Assembly (NCBI RefSeq): GCF_042854845.1
Contig: NZ_AP031498.1
Span: forward strand, 5,022,001 to 5,086,000
Length of the DNA stretch: 64,000 bases
DNA from: Maricurvus nonylphenolicus
GTDB taxonomy: Bacteria; Pseudomonadota; Gammaproteobacteria; Pseudomonadales; Cellvibrionaceae
Reading direction: 5' to 3'
Shown here: in pieces, positions 43,901 to 51,802 of the stretch
How positions within the stretch are numbered: the stretch's first letter is position 1
How the letters are laid out: each line of letters begins with the position of its first letter
The notes under the pieces: model-generated
The model's input: the letters and a program-made list of their open reading frames with translations, nothing else
What the model was told of the DNA's origin: nothing
Databases searched by the model: none
Program-made: the position numbers and the translations under genes

Positions 43901-44758
43901 AGAATAGTCAGGAGTAACCGAAACGGTCTTGGTACCCTTGTAGCGCACTTCAGTAAAGAAGTGAGCATCCGGGGTACGGGTTTGCGGTACGTTGGAACCC
44001 CAGGCAATGATATAGCCGGAGTTATACCAGTCAGCGGATTCAGGCACGTCTGTCTGCTCACCCCAGATCTGCGGTGACGCTGGTGGCAAGTCACAGTACC
44101 AGTCGTAGAAACTCAGGCAGTTACCACCAATCAATGACAGGTAACGTGAACCCGCTGCGTAGGACACCATCGACATAGCGGGAATCGGCGAGAAGCCAGA
44201 GATACGGTCAGGGCCAAAGGTCTTGGCGGTATAGATATTGGAAGCAGCGATTATCTCGTTCACTTCGTTCCAGTCAGAACGCACCATGCCGCCCAAACCA
44301 CGGCGGGATTTGTAAGACTTGGCTTTGGCCGGGTCAGACACAATAGAACCCCAGGCATCTACCGGGTCACTGTGTTGAGAGCGCGCTTCACGCCAGAGTT
44401 TCAGCAGGGCCTTACGCACTTTCGGATATTTCAGGCGGTTAGCACTGTAGATATACCAGGAATAACTGGCGCCACGTGGACAACCACGAGGCTCGTGGTT
44501 AGGCAGATCCGGGCGGGTACGCGGGTAGTCGGTTTGCTGGGTTTCCCAGGTCACCAGGCCATCTTTAACGTAAATTTTCCAGCTACAGGAGCCGGTACAG
44601 TTAACCCCGTGGGTCGAGCGGACGATCTTGTCGTGCTGCCAGCGACGACGATAGCCATCTTCCCACGAGCGATCCTCGTTGGTCGTGACCCCGTGCTCCC
44701 CGGCAAAGTCTTGCTTTTTCACATTGAAAAAACGCAACTTATCTAAAAACTGACTCAT
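40994..44758 (-). CDS. narG: respiratory nitrate reductase alpha subunit
   Basis: A 1254-residue molybdenum subunit that reduces nitrate to nitrite with quinol electrons. His50, Cys54 and Cys58 of HGVNCTGSCSW begin the FS0 cluster motif, and CPRGASYSWYIYS carries the fourth ligand. The conserved SADWYNSGYIIAWGSN segment includes the Asp expected to bind Mo-bisMGD. No Tat signal is present, as usual for the cytoplasmic enzyme. It is the first gene of narGHJI and is divergent from narX; the shared regulatory region has NarL-like and FNR-like sites. Confidence 0.98.
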   Translation of the reverse strand: MSQFLDKLRFFNVKKQDFAGEHGVTTNEDRSWEDGYRRRWQHDKIVRSTHGVNCTGSCSWKIYVKDGLVTWETQQTDYPRTRPDLPNHEPRGCPRGASYSWYIYSANRLKYPKVRKALLKLWREARSQHSDPVDAWGSIVSDPAKAKSYKSRRGLGGMVRSDWNEVNEIIAASNIYTAKTFGPDRISGFSPIPAMSMVSYAAGSRYLSLIGGNCLSFYDWYCDLPPASPQIWGEQTDVPESADWYNSGYIIAWGSNVPQTRTPDAHFFTEVRYKGTKTVSVTPDYSEVAKLTDEWIPAKQGTDSAVAMAMGHVILKEFHVDNPSEYFTNYVRTTTDFPYLVRLDESEQGLQQGRFLRASDLANNLGQENNPEWKTIGLNEKGELVSPTGSIGYRWGENTDGSRGKWNIEQRDGATGEEINLALSLKGSSDEVVEVAFPYFGGQKHEYEYFDHTDHSNVQLRKVPAKRVTLADGTETLVATVYDLTLANYGVDHGLDCPNTAKSLDDDAPYTPAWQEKITGVPREQIIKIAREFATNADKTHGRSMIIIGAAMNHWYNMDMNYRGVINMLMMCGCIGQSGGGWAHYVGQEKLRPQCGWLPLAFGLDWQRPPRQMNGTSFFYNHADQWRYEKLEMEEVVSPLADKSKWSGSIIDYNTRAERMGWLPSAPQLGTNPLELCKKAEAMEMDPKDYTVNLLKNRELKFACEDPDNPQNYPRNLFIWRSNLLGSSGKGHEYMLRHLLGTKNGLQGKDLGEVGSKKPEDVVWHDDAPEGKIDLVVTLDFRMSSTCVYSDIVLPTATWYEKDDMNTSDMHPFIHPLSKAVDPVWESRSDWDIFKGIAKRFSQLTEGHLGVEKDLVTVPLQHDTPAELAQPDGVKAWWKGECDLIPGKTAPNMVVVERDYPNTYNRFTSLGPLMEKLGNGGKGINWNTDEEVDFLGKLNYTHHEEGPHKGRPKIESAIDAAEVILSLAPETNGHVAVKAWEALSKVTGRDHTHLAKPKEEEKIRFRDIQAQPRKIISSPTWSGLEDEHVSYNAGYTNVHELIPWRTVTGRQQFYQDHEWMRDFGETQCLYKPPVNLKTVAPMLGKKPNGNKEIVLNWITPHQKWGIHSTYSDNLLMLTLSRGGPIIWISEVDAKKAGIEDNDWIEVFNVNGAIAARAVVSQRVNEGMSLMYHAQERIVNVPGSEVTKTRGGMHNSVTRAIMKPTHMIGGYAQQAYGFNYYGTVGCNRDEFVIVRKMDKVDWLDQEHEAALEGAE

Positions 44759-44928
44759 GCTATTTTCCTCACCTTGGTTTGCCCTGTCGTACAGAGGTGT
44801 AGTTGGACATCCGGCGTTTTGATTCAGGCTACTTATATGAGCGCTACTTTTGGTACAACCAACACATCTGGCAAAACCTCTGGCAGCACGCTTGAGAAGG
44901 AATATAGAAAGACTGATGTCTGGCCAAC

Positions 44929-44942
44929 TTGACCTAGGTCAA
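44929..44942. promoter_or_regulatory. FNR/Anr/Dnr-like box in the narG-narX region
   Basis: TTGACCTAGGTCAA is a perfect palindrome that differs from TTGAT-N4-ATCAA only at the T/A pair beside the spacer. Such sites activate nar genes under oxygen limitation. Confidence 0.75.
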
Positions 44943-44979
44943 CTCACGCCATACGGGTTTTGGGGTCTAATAGACTATC

Positions 44980-44995
44980 TACCCCCAAAGGGGTA
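44980..44995. promoter_or_regulatory. NarL 7-2-7 box in the narG-narX region
   Basis: TACCCCCAAAGGGGTA consists of two NarL-type heptamers (TACCCCC and the reverse complement of TACCCCT) separated by AA. It lies 38 bp beyond the FNR-like box and matches 14 of 16 bases with the site at 59994. Confidence 0.75.
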
Positions 44996-45181
44996 TAAGG
45001 CCAAAATAGCTAACCTACTGATTTATAATAACTTTTAACAATGTCAGTGAATTTCTTTAGCAGGAAACTGCCCCGTATACTCATTGGGGGTAGACAGCAG
45101 CCAGAGCAACCGCAAACGGGCAGATACTGGCAAACTATTTGTAACTTGATAGCCATTCGACACTCAGCGCCAAAGCAGCCT

Positions 45182-47023
45182 ATGGAAAAGATAAAACAGC
45201 GTTATTCCTATTCGGTGATGAATTACATTACCGTATCCCTGGCCTCCATCTTTGGCATCGGCTTGCTGTCGATCTTTATTTCCTATTGGGTCACGGATAT
45301 GTCCGATAAGGACGCCCAGGCCATTAATATGTCCGGCTCCATGCGGATGCAGACTTACCATATTGGCTTGGCGCTGCAGCGAGGCGAAAAGCAGGAAGCG
45401 ATTGAGGCCATCGATAGGCTGGATGAGACCTGGAACCATGCTCTATTCATTAAGCAACGCTCGCTGAACTCCAGTGACCCGCTCAACGGTTATTTTTATC
45501 GTGCCTATAATCACTGGCAGCAAGAACTTAAACCCCTGCTGGTGAGTGAAGCCAACTCAGTCTCTCTTCCCGCCCTGCCGATTAAGATGATCGACAAACA
45601 GGTCCACCTGACCGACGAGCTGGTGGATCAATTCCAGAAGGAGGCCGAAGGCCGCATTCGCAACCTGCGCTTGTTTCAGGTGTTTGTGCTGTTTATTACC
45701 GTCAGTGTCGGCAGCGTGATTTTTTACCTGCTGAAGAACCGTATTGAAAAACCCCTGTTACAGTTAACCCAAGCGGCGCACCGTATTGGTAAGGGTGATT
45801 TTGGTCATCAGGTTGAAGTCGATGGTCGCGATGAACTGGCGTTGCTCGGCGCAGTGATTAACCAGATGAGCACATCCATTAGCCATATGTACGATGAGCT
45901 CGATGATCGGGTAAAACAACGCACTCAGGAATTACGCCGTAACAATATTAACCTGGAGTTTCTGTTAAATACCGCACGACGCATCCTCGACAGCCACAAT
46001 AAGCCTCTGGATTTCCAGCAGTTGCTTGATGACCTGTCCGGTGCCATGCATGGCAATACCACGCTGGAGCTATGCCTGTTTACGGCACAGGGCGATAAAC
46101 CTTATCTGCAACTGGCACCACATCAAACGCCAACGACCGATTGTACTCTGCGTTCCTGTGAAGGCTGTCAGGGCCAAGCTCCGTTTACCCCGATTGATAG
46201 CATCAGCCTCAACGAGAAGTTCCCTATCGTTCGCGATGATATGCACTACGGCGTTATTAATGTTCGCTCGCCAGTAATGACGCCGCTACCGGAGTGGCAA
46301 GAGCAATTATTGCGCTCAGCTGCCGACCAGTTTGCCCTGGCCTTATCGCTGTCGGCACAAAAAGATCAGGAACATCGCCTGGCCATGCTTAACGAGCGTA
46401 CGGTAATTGCCCGGGAACTGCACGACTCCCTGGCCCAGGCGCTGTCCTATTTACAGATCCAGGTAACCCGCCTGCAAAAGTCCCACGACAAACAGAAATA
46501 CGATCTGCAGCAACCGATTATTGATGAATTGCGTGAAGGACTGTCTTCGGCCTACCGTCAACTGCGCGAATTACTAACCACCTTCCGCTTAAAAATCGAT
46601 ACCGGTGGTTTACAAGGCGCTCTGGAAAATACCGTCAAGCAGTTGCGCGAACGCACGGATATGCATGTCAATCTGCACTACCAACTTTCTAACCTGCCGC
46701 TGAATCCCACCGAGGAAATTCACCTGCTACAGATTATTCGTGAAGCTTCACAGAATGCCATTAACCACTCCAAAGGCGAGCATCTGAGTATTTCCCTGAA
46801 GCAGTTAGCAGACAAGTCTATTGAACTGCTGATTGATGATGACGGTATTGGTATTCCCGACACACCGGAAAAGCTCAATCACTATGGTCTGGCGATTATG
46901 AATGAGCGTAGCCGCCACCTTAACGGCAAGGTAGAGATCTTCCCCCGCGAAGAAGGCGGCACCCGGGTTGTCTGCAGATTCCAACCAGGCTTTATCGAGC
47001 AGCAAGTCACCTCTACAGCTTGA
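45182..47023 (+). CDS. narX: nitrate/nitrite sensor histidine kinase
   Basis: A 613-residue membrane sensor. TM1 is at about residues 15-35, followed by the periplasmic P-box with AINMSGSMRMQTYHIG (about 47-62) that senses nitrate, TM2, a HAMP region, a central Cys-containing module (CTLRSCEGCQGQ), and the HisKA_3-type kinase with ARELHDSLAQALSYLQIQ. The partner NarL is encoded 13 kb away. The ATG at 45182 (MEKIKQ) matches the short N-terminus of NarX; an upstream ATG at 45041 would add 47 residues without a ribosome site. A hairpin follows at 47061. Confidence 0.92.
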   Translation: MEKIKQRYSYSVMNYITVSLASIFGIGLLSIFISYWVTDMSDKDAQAINMSGSMRMQTYHIGLALQRGEKQEAIEAIDRLDETWNHALFIKQRSLNSSDPLNGYFYRAYNHWQQELKPLLVSEANSVSLPALPIKMIDKQVHLTDELVDQFQKEAEGRIRNLRLFQVFVLFITVSVGSVIFYLLKNRIEKPLLQLTQAAHRIGKGDFGHQVEVDGRDELALLGAVINQMSTSISHMYDELDDRVKQRTQELRRNNINLEFLLNTARRILDSHNKPLDFQQLLDDLSGAMHGNTTLELCLFTAQGDKPYLQLAPHQTPTTDCTLRSCEGCQGQAPFTPIDSISLNEKFPIVRDDMHYGVINVRSPVMTPLPEWQEQLLRSAADQFALALSLSAQKDQEHRLAMLNERTVIARELHDSLAQALSYLQIQVTRLQKSHDKQKYDLQQPIIDELREGLSSAYRQLRELLTTFRLKIDTGGLQGALENTVKQLRERTDMHVNLHYQLSNLPLNPTEEIHLLQIIREASQNAINHSKGEHLSISLKQLADKSIELLIDDDGIGIPDTPEKLNHYGLAIMNERSRHLNGKVEIFPREEGGTRVVCRFQPGFIEQQVTSTA

Positions 47024-47060
47024 TCCAAGCTAATAGAACCACAAACAATCAATTGAAATC

Positions 47061-47105
47061 ACCGGCCTATTTCTTAGAAGCGGCCGGTATTTGTCCATTT
47101 TTTGC
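47061..47105 (+). terminator. terminator after narX
   Basis: ACCGGCC pairs with GGCCGGT around a 14-nt loop, followed by ATTTGTCCATTTTTT. Confidence 0.6.
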
Positions 47106-47203
47106 ACAGCCTGCAAGCGTCTACTATTATCCATTGATACAACACTCTTAAACGCTACAGCCACACAGCGTCCTTATTGCGTTTTCTGACTGAGGAATAT
47201 CGA

Positions 47204-48025
47204 GTGACTATCAATGCCCACTTTCGCCTTACCCCACTCGTTTGCAGCCTGCTTATCAGCAGCTCGCTTCAGGCCGCCGACTGGAGCGTTAACGAGATTC
47301 ATCTTCAGAAGGGTGATCTCAAACAGACCGCCACCAATCGCGGTGAACGAGATACCACCATCATTACCTTCCAGCACGCCAGCGGCTGGAAATACGGCGA
47401 CAACTTCTTCTTTATTGATTATCTGGATTTTGACAAGGAAGATCCGGGTACCACCGATGGCGACGAGTTCTACGGCGAGTGGTATCCCAATTTCAGCCTC
47501 GGCAAGATGACGGGTAAGGAACTCAAGTTCGGCCCGGTGAAAGATATCGGTATCACCCTGGGCTTTAACTTTGCCCCGGAAGTCGACAGCTGGTGGTTTC
47601 TGCCAGGCGTGCGTTTTGATCTGGATATTCCCGGTTTTGCCTTCTCCAATCTGTTGATCTCAGCTTACGAAAATCACTCCAATGCCGATGACTCAGCCAC
47701 TGACTTTGTCATTTTCGATGAAGGCAGCAGCTATATGGTGGACTTTTCCTTTGCCTACCCGTTCAAGATTGGCTCCACCAATTGGACCGTGGAAGGCCAT
47801 GTTGAATATATCGACGGTCGCAGCCAGCGCAATACCTTTGGCAGGACAGATCTGGAATCTCATGTATTGGCACAACCACAAATCCGCATGGACCTTGGCG
47901 AGGTGCTGTTCGACATGAAGGAGACCTTCTTCGTGGGTATTGAGTACCAGTACTGGGACAACAAACTCGGTGAAGATGGCCTTAGAGATAATACCGCTCA
48001 ACTACTAGCCGTCTGGCGTTTATAA
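47204..48025 (+). CDS. Tsx/OmpK-like nucleoside-specific channel protein
   Basis: A 273-residue outer-membrane barrel with a signal peptide (cut at LQAADW). Family features are the N-terminal DWSVNEIHLQKG, YGDNFFFIDYLDF, GFNFAPEVDSWWFLPGVRFDLDIPGF and C-terminal QYWDNKLG...LLAVWRL. GTG at 47204 is chosen because GAGGAATATC precedes it; a TTG at 47177 lacks that. It would let nucleosides or other small solutes cross the outer membrane. The following gene, a periplasmic binding protein, starts 13 bases later and is probably co-translated. Confidence 0.85.
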   Translation: MTINAHFRLTPLVCSLLISSSLQAADWSVNEIHLQKGDLKQTATNRGERDTTIITFQHASGWKYGDNFFFIDYLDFDKEDPGTTDGDEFYGEWYPNFSLGKMTGKELKFGPVKDIGITLGFNFAPEVDSWWFLPGVRFDLDIPGFAFSNLLISAYENHSNADDSATDFVIFDEGSSYMVDFSFAYPFKIGSTNWTVEGHVEYIDGRSQRNTFGRTDLESHVLAQPQIRMDLGEVLFDMKETFFVGIEYQYWDNKLGEDGLRDNTAQLLAVWRL

Positions 48026-48038
48026 GAGAAGAGACATC

Positions 48039-48767
48039 ATGAAAAAGATTATCTTGTCAGTATTGGCCTACTCCCTGCTATTCTTCGGCCACAACCTGCA
48101 CGCCCAGCAAACCTATGTGGTCGGCGTAGAAGAACTGGATTACTTCCCTCTCTATGCTTTTGGCAAACGCGAGAGTTTTTCAGAAGAGCTTTTAAATGCC
48201 TTTGCCAAAGATGCGGGTATCACCTTTGAATACAAACCTCTGGCTATCAACCGACTCTATCACGAGTTTTTGGAAGACAACCTGGTGGACTTTAAATTCC
48301 CCGACAATGCATTCTGGGGCGGTGATAAAAAAGAAGGGATATCAGTTATCTACAGTTCACCCGCCGTGCCTTTTACCGACGGCGTCCTGGTTCCCAAGGC
48401 GAATATCGGCAAAGGCATTACCAGCATTAAAGCCTTAGGTATGCCAACCGGATTCACACCAAAAGAGTACAGTGACCTGGCAGCAGCTGGCAGCCTAAAA
48501 CTGAAACGTCACTATCAAATGGACCGCTTAGCCAAAGACGTTTTACTGGGCAAAACCCAGGGCTTCTATTCAAACGTAGTGGTCGCCCAACACTTAGTGG
48601 ATACTCAATTTGACGGTGCAATGGGCTTTGACAAGTCTCTACCTCACACAGAGGGGCACTATCACTTATCCACCATCAAACACACCGATGTCATCGACAA
48701 GTTTAACGCCTTTCTCTCAGCCAATCCTGATCTTATAAAGGCCCTGTCTGACAAATACTTGAAATAG
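48039..48767 (+). CDS. periplasmic solute-binding protein, orphan
   Basis: A 242-residue exported protein with a signal peptide cut near LHAQQT. The fold resembles family 3 binding proteins (YVVGVEELDYFPLYAFGKRESFSEELLNAFAKDAGI, IYSSPAVPFTDGVLVPKANIG). It has no permease or ATPase nearby. AAGAGAAGAGACATC precedes ATG. With the upstream Tsx-like porin it may form an outer-membrane/periplasm relay for a nucleoside or other ligand. It is only distantly like the binding protein at 28544. Confidence 0.8.
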   Translation: MKKIILSVLAYSLLFFGHNLHAQQTYVVGVEELDYFPLYAFGKRESFSEELLNAFAKDAGITFEYKPLAINRLYHEFLEDNLVDFKFPDNAFWGGDKKEGISVIYSSPAVPFTDGVLVPKANIGKGITSIKALGMPTGFTPKEYSDLAAAGSLKLKRHYQMDRLAKDVLLGKTQGFYSNVVVAQHLVDTQFDGAMGFDKSLPHTEGHYHLSTIKHTDVIDKFNAFLSANPDLIKALSDKYLK

Positions 48768-48864
48768 GCAACAAAACCAAGTCCGACGTTACTGGCTGTC
48801 TAGCATTGCCTAGGGTAGTTTGATAATTTATTCCCTGTCTTAACTCAACGACAGGGAACAGGTT

Positions 48865-49647
48865 GTGACGTCTTTACCTATCTATCAAATCGATGCCTTT
48901 AGCCAACAGGCTTTTGCCGGAAATCCCGCTGCCGTGGTGCCATTACAGCAATGGCTGGCCGACGAAGTGATGCAAAATATCGCCAGTGAAAACAACCTGG
49001 CAGAGACAGTATTTTTTGTCCCAGAGGACGACGGGTTTTACATTCGTTGGTTTACCCCCGTGCGGGAGGTAAAACTCTGCGGTCACGCAACGCTTGCCGC
49101 TGCCTATGTATTATTCGAATACCTGGGTTTTAGTGAGCCTGAAATTAAATTTCAATCACTCTCTGGTTTACTGACAGTCAAGCAGGATAATCAGCGTTTA
49201 ACCCTTAATTTTCCCGCCCAACCGCCAGAGCCACAGCACTGCCCTGAAGCCCTGGTCCAGGGCTTGGGAAAAACGCCCCTTGCCTGTTTGGCTAACGAAG
49301 ACTGGATAGCCGTATTTGACAGTGAAGCAGACATACTGGCGATTGAACCAAATCACAGCGAACTGCAAAAGTTGGATAAACGCGGTGTTATCGCCACGGC
49401 GCCGTCAGATAAATACGACTTTGTCGCCCGCTTCTTTTCCCCCAAGTACGGCATCCCCGAAGACCCGGTTACCGGTTCGGCCTATACACAACTGATGCCC
49501 TACTGGACTGAACGCTTGGGTAAAAAATCACTTTATGCCAAACAGTTATCCAGCCGCGGCGGCGAGCTTTGGTGTGAGCTGATTGGAGACAGGGTAACCA
49601 TTGCCGGATATGCAGCCACCTATTTGATCGGTGAAATAAACATCTAG
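48865..49647 (+). CDS. PhzF-family isomerase-like protein
   Basis: A 260-residue protein of the PhzF/DAP-epimerase fold. The GNPAAVVPL start, the catalytic Glu in ENNLAETVFF (about residue 46), CGHATLAAAYVL and the C-terminal GIPEDPVTGSAYTQLMPYW are family hallmarks. Relatives catalyse isomerisations but most have unknown substrates, so phenazine synthesis is not implied. It starts with GTG after an AGGGAACAGG site. Confidence 0.9.
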   Translation: MTSLPIYQIDAFSQQAFAGNPAAVVPLQQWLADEVMQNIASENNLAETVFFVPEDDGFYIRWFTPVREVKLCGHATLAAAYVLFEYLGFSEPEIKFQSLSGLLTVKQDNQRLTLNFPAQPPEPQHCPEALVQGLGKTPLACLANEDWIAVFDSEADILAIEPNHSELQKLDKRGVIATAPSDKYDFVARFFSPKYGIPEDPVTGSAYTQLMPYWTERLGKKSLYAKQLSSRGGELWCELIGDRVTIAGYAATYLIGEINI

Positions 49648-49728
49648 CATTTGGGCTTGACCTTACAGCGGCTGGATAGTTTAGCCTTACCCGGGACAGA
49701 TACCGACAATAAGAAAAGGAGAGAGACT

Positions 49729-50202
49729 GTGTTAACGCGTTTGGAAAACAAAATTCCACCACCGCTGGTGATGGTCATTAGTGCTGCAGCCATGTGGTTA
49801 ATCGCAGCCAATACCCCTGTAGCGTTTTTAGCCACCTTATCGAGTAGCCTCTATTGGGGACTGATTTTCTTGCTATTCATATCCGGCTTGGGCATTGGCT
49901 TGGGAGGCATGCTGTCTTTTAAACATGCACAAACCACCATTAATCCTCTGAAACCTGAGAGCGCCAGCAATCTGGTGTCTTCAGGTATCTTTCAATATAC
50001 CCGCAATCCTATGTATATCAGTTTGACACTTATGCTTTGTTCCTGGGGTGTGTACCTGCAGTCCGCCTGGGCCTGGATTCTGGTCCCGGTTTTTATGCTT
50101 TATATTACCCGCTGCCAAATTATTCCCGAAGAGCGAGCCATGCAGCAGCTGTTTGGTGAGGAGTTTGAACAATACAAAATGCGTGTGCGCCGCTGGCTAT
50201 AA
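49729..50202 (+). CDS. isoprenylcysteine-methyltransferase-like membrane protein
   Basis: A 157-residue membrane protein with about four transmembrane segments. GIFQYTRNPMYISLTLMLCSWGVYLQS and CQIIPEERAMQQLFGEEFEQYKMRVRRWL are typical of the ICMT/PEMT-like methyltransferase family. GTG at 49729 is chosen because AAAGGAGAGAG lies just upstream; an earlier TTG at 49651 has no site. The methyl acceptor is unknown. Confidence 0.85.
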   Translation: MLTRLENKIPPPLVMVISAAAMWLIAANTPVAFLATLSSSLYWGLIFLLFISGLGIGLGGMLSFKHAQTTINPLKPESASNLVSSGIFQYTRNPMYISLTLMLCSWGVYLQSAWAWILVPVFMLYITRCQIIPEERAMQQLFGEEFEQYKMRVRRWL

Positions 50203-50215
50203 TCTCATGGCCGGC

Positions 50216-51127
50216 TTAGTGCCAGCCTTCCAGCAAATGGTGTAACGGATCGGCCAGCAATAACAGACCAACAACCCCCACTACCAACAAACCATAAAGG
50301 CTTGGCCTGGCTTGCGGTGACGATTGCAACAGTGACTCTACCCGCAAGCGGGCATGGCTATCGGCAAAAGCACTGGCATAGGCTGGACTTGGCTGTTGCC
50401 AGCGAGCCAACTTGATGATCAGCTCCGCAACAGACTCTGGATCACTCACTCGTGTGGCCGCTTGATCACAGGCTTTTTCACACATCAGCTGATGATCTTC
50501 GATCAACTGTCGCGACCAGGTTCCTGGCAGAGGTGATAACAATACGCTCATCAGAATGCGACGCAAATTATCGTAGCGCTGCTGGTGAGCTTTTTCATGG
50601 GCAACAATGGTCGCTATATCCTGCTCGTCACAGCGTTGCAGTAAACCACTGCTGAGGAATATATCTGACTGCCAAACACCCACAGTAAATGCCGCCACCT
50701 GATCTTCCGGTAACTCAATATAATCCTGCTTGGCATTACCCACAAAGCGTAACTGCTTTAGTAAGCGCTGCGCCGGCAAATATAACTGGCGAACTTTTTG
50801 AGCCAAACGCACACAAATGAAAAGCGCAATCAGCAGTGCCGGCACAATAGCCAAACTGTTTACCGGCCCATGGGGTTTGCATAAACCGGAATGGCAATGC
50901 TCTACCACCAACCAACGCGCGACATCCGGCCAGTACAAACTCACCACTAACCAGATACTGCCCACGACAGGCAAAGCAGCATACAAGAGCAACAACAAAC
51001 TGGCTTGCGCTGCAGAGACTTTATGCAATAACACGCGAAAGGCTGGATATACCAGGCGCAATACACTAGCGAGTACAAACCACAGGCCTAATAACATCAA
51101 GGCCACAGAAGCGAACCACTCAATCAC
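50216..51127 (-). CDS. M56 family (BlaR1-like) zinc metallopeptidase sensor
   Basis: A 303-residue membrane metalloprotease. Four hydrophobic segments surround a cytoplasmic M56 domain with the zinc-binding HEKAH in TIVAHEKAHQQRYDNLRR, and the downstream Glu in MCEKACDQAATR. Unlike BlaR1 of staphylococci, it has no C-terminal beta-lactam sensor domain, so the signal must come from the membrane part. The GTG at 51127 overlaps the BlaI stop by 8 bases after GGAGGAGG. It probably cleaves the BlaI-type repressor to induce the divergent TonB receptor. Confidence 0.88.
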   Translation of the reverse strand: MIEWFASVALMLLGLWFVLASVLRLVYPAFRVLLHKVSAAQASLLLLLYAALPVVGSIWLVVSLYWPDVARWLVVEHCHSGLCKPHGPVNSLAIVPALLIALFICVRLAQKVRQLYLPAQRLLKQLRFVGNAKQDYIELPEDQVAAFTVGVWQSDIFLSSGLLQRCDEQDIATIVAHEKAHQQRYDNLRRILMSVLLSPLPGTWSRQLIEDHQLMCEKACDQAATRVSDPESVAELIIKLARWQQPSPAYASAFADSHARLRVESLLQSSPQARPSLYGLLVVGVVGLLLLADPLHHLLEGWH

Positions 51128-51569
51128 GATCGGCCTCCTCCTTAGCAGTATCGCCCTGGGATTCCTGTCGCTGTGATCGGCGCTCATGAATCAGCTCTTC
51201 CAGCTGGTCCAGGGTGCTGTCATCGATACGGTCGGCAAAATCGACAAAGCTGGACAGAATCGGTTCAAGACTGCCGTTGTGTAATTGCTTGATCACACCA
51301 CCGATTAAACGCCCCAACAATTCTGAACGCTGTACCTTGGGGGAATAGAGGTAGGCATGGCTCTGCTTGGTACGCAGCAGCAAACCTTTACGGTATAGAC
51401 GTTCGAGAGTGGATTGCACGGTGCTTAGGCTGGAACGCTGGGACTCAGGCAAAGCCTGGTGTAAAGCACGCGCGCCCTGCCCCGGTGACAGCCACAAGGC
51501 CTCCATCACTGACAATTCCAACTCGCCCAACTGCGGCAGGGCATTAACTTGAGTTTTACGCTTAAACAT
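51120..51569 (-). CDS. BlaI/MecI/CopY-family repressor
   Basis: A 149-residue winged-helix repressor. LGELELSVMEALWLSPGQGARALHQALPESQRSSLSTVQSTLERLYRKGLL is the DNA-binding domain; the C-terminal half forms the dimer helices and the protease-sensitive region. It is translationally coupled with the M56 protease and divergent from a TonB receptor. This arrangement suggests control of the receptor and itself by a metal or small ligand, not of beta-lactam resistance. The upstream DNA contains GTAACT-N7-AGTTAT (51672-51690), a possible operator. Confidence 0.88.
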   Translation of the reverse strand: MFKRKTQVNALPQLGELELSVMEALWLSPGQGARALHQALPESQRSSLSTVQSTLERLYRKGLLLRTKQSHAYLYSPKVQRSELLGRLIGGVIKQLHNGSLEPILSSFVDFADRIDDSTLDQLEELIHERRSQRQESQGDTAKEEADRD

Positions 51570-51802
51570 CAATTATCTCAAACATCGGCAACATCTTATG
51601 ACCCCAAAAAACCGAGTGGTAATCGGCGCTATTCAGGCCCTAAAGCCAAAACTGCCCTAACAGCCAAAATAACGTAACTTATTGATAGTTATACGCTTTT
51701 TGTTTGCCAAGTTAAATTCCGCTGGTTATTCTCTGGTCACTTTTCAGACACAATAAACGATTTAAGACGCCAGTCAACCGGCATTTATCTGCGGAGACCT
51801 TT

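Noticed and set aside
40116..44746. Long open frames opposite narG and narH (such as 40116-40859, 41837-42847, 43394-44077)
   Set aside because: They lie wholly inside confidently identified nar genes on the other strand, have no family motifs or ribosome sites, and reflect codon bias of the real genes.
48865..49647. Phenazine biosynthesis by the PhzF-like protein
   Set aside because: No other phz genes are present; PhzF-fold proteins are widespread and mostly of unknown function.
50216..51569. Beta-lactam resistance locus (BlaI/BlaR1)
   Set aside because: No beta-lactamase gene is near, and the M56 protein lacks the penicillin-sensing domain.
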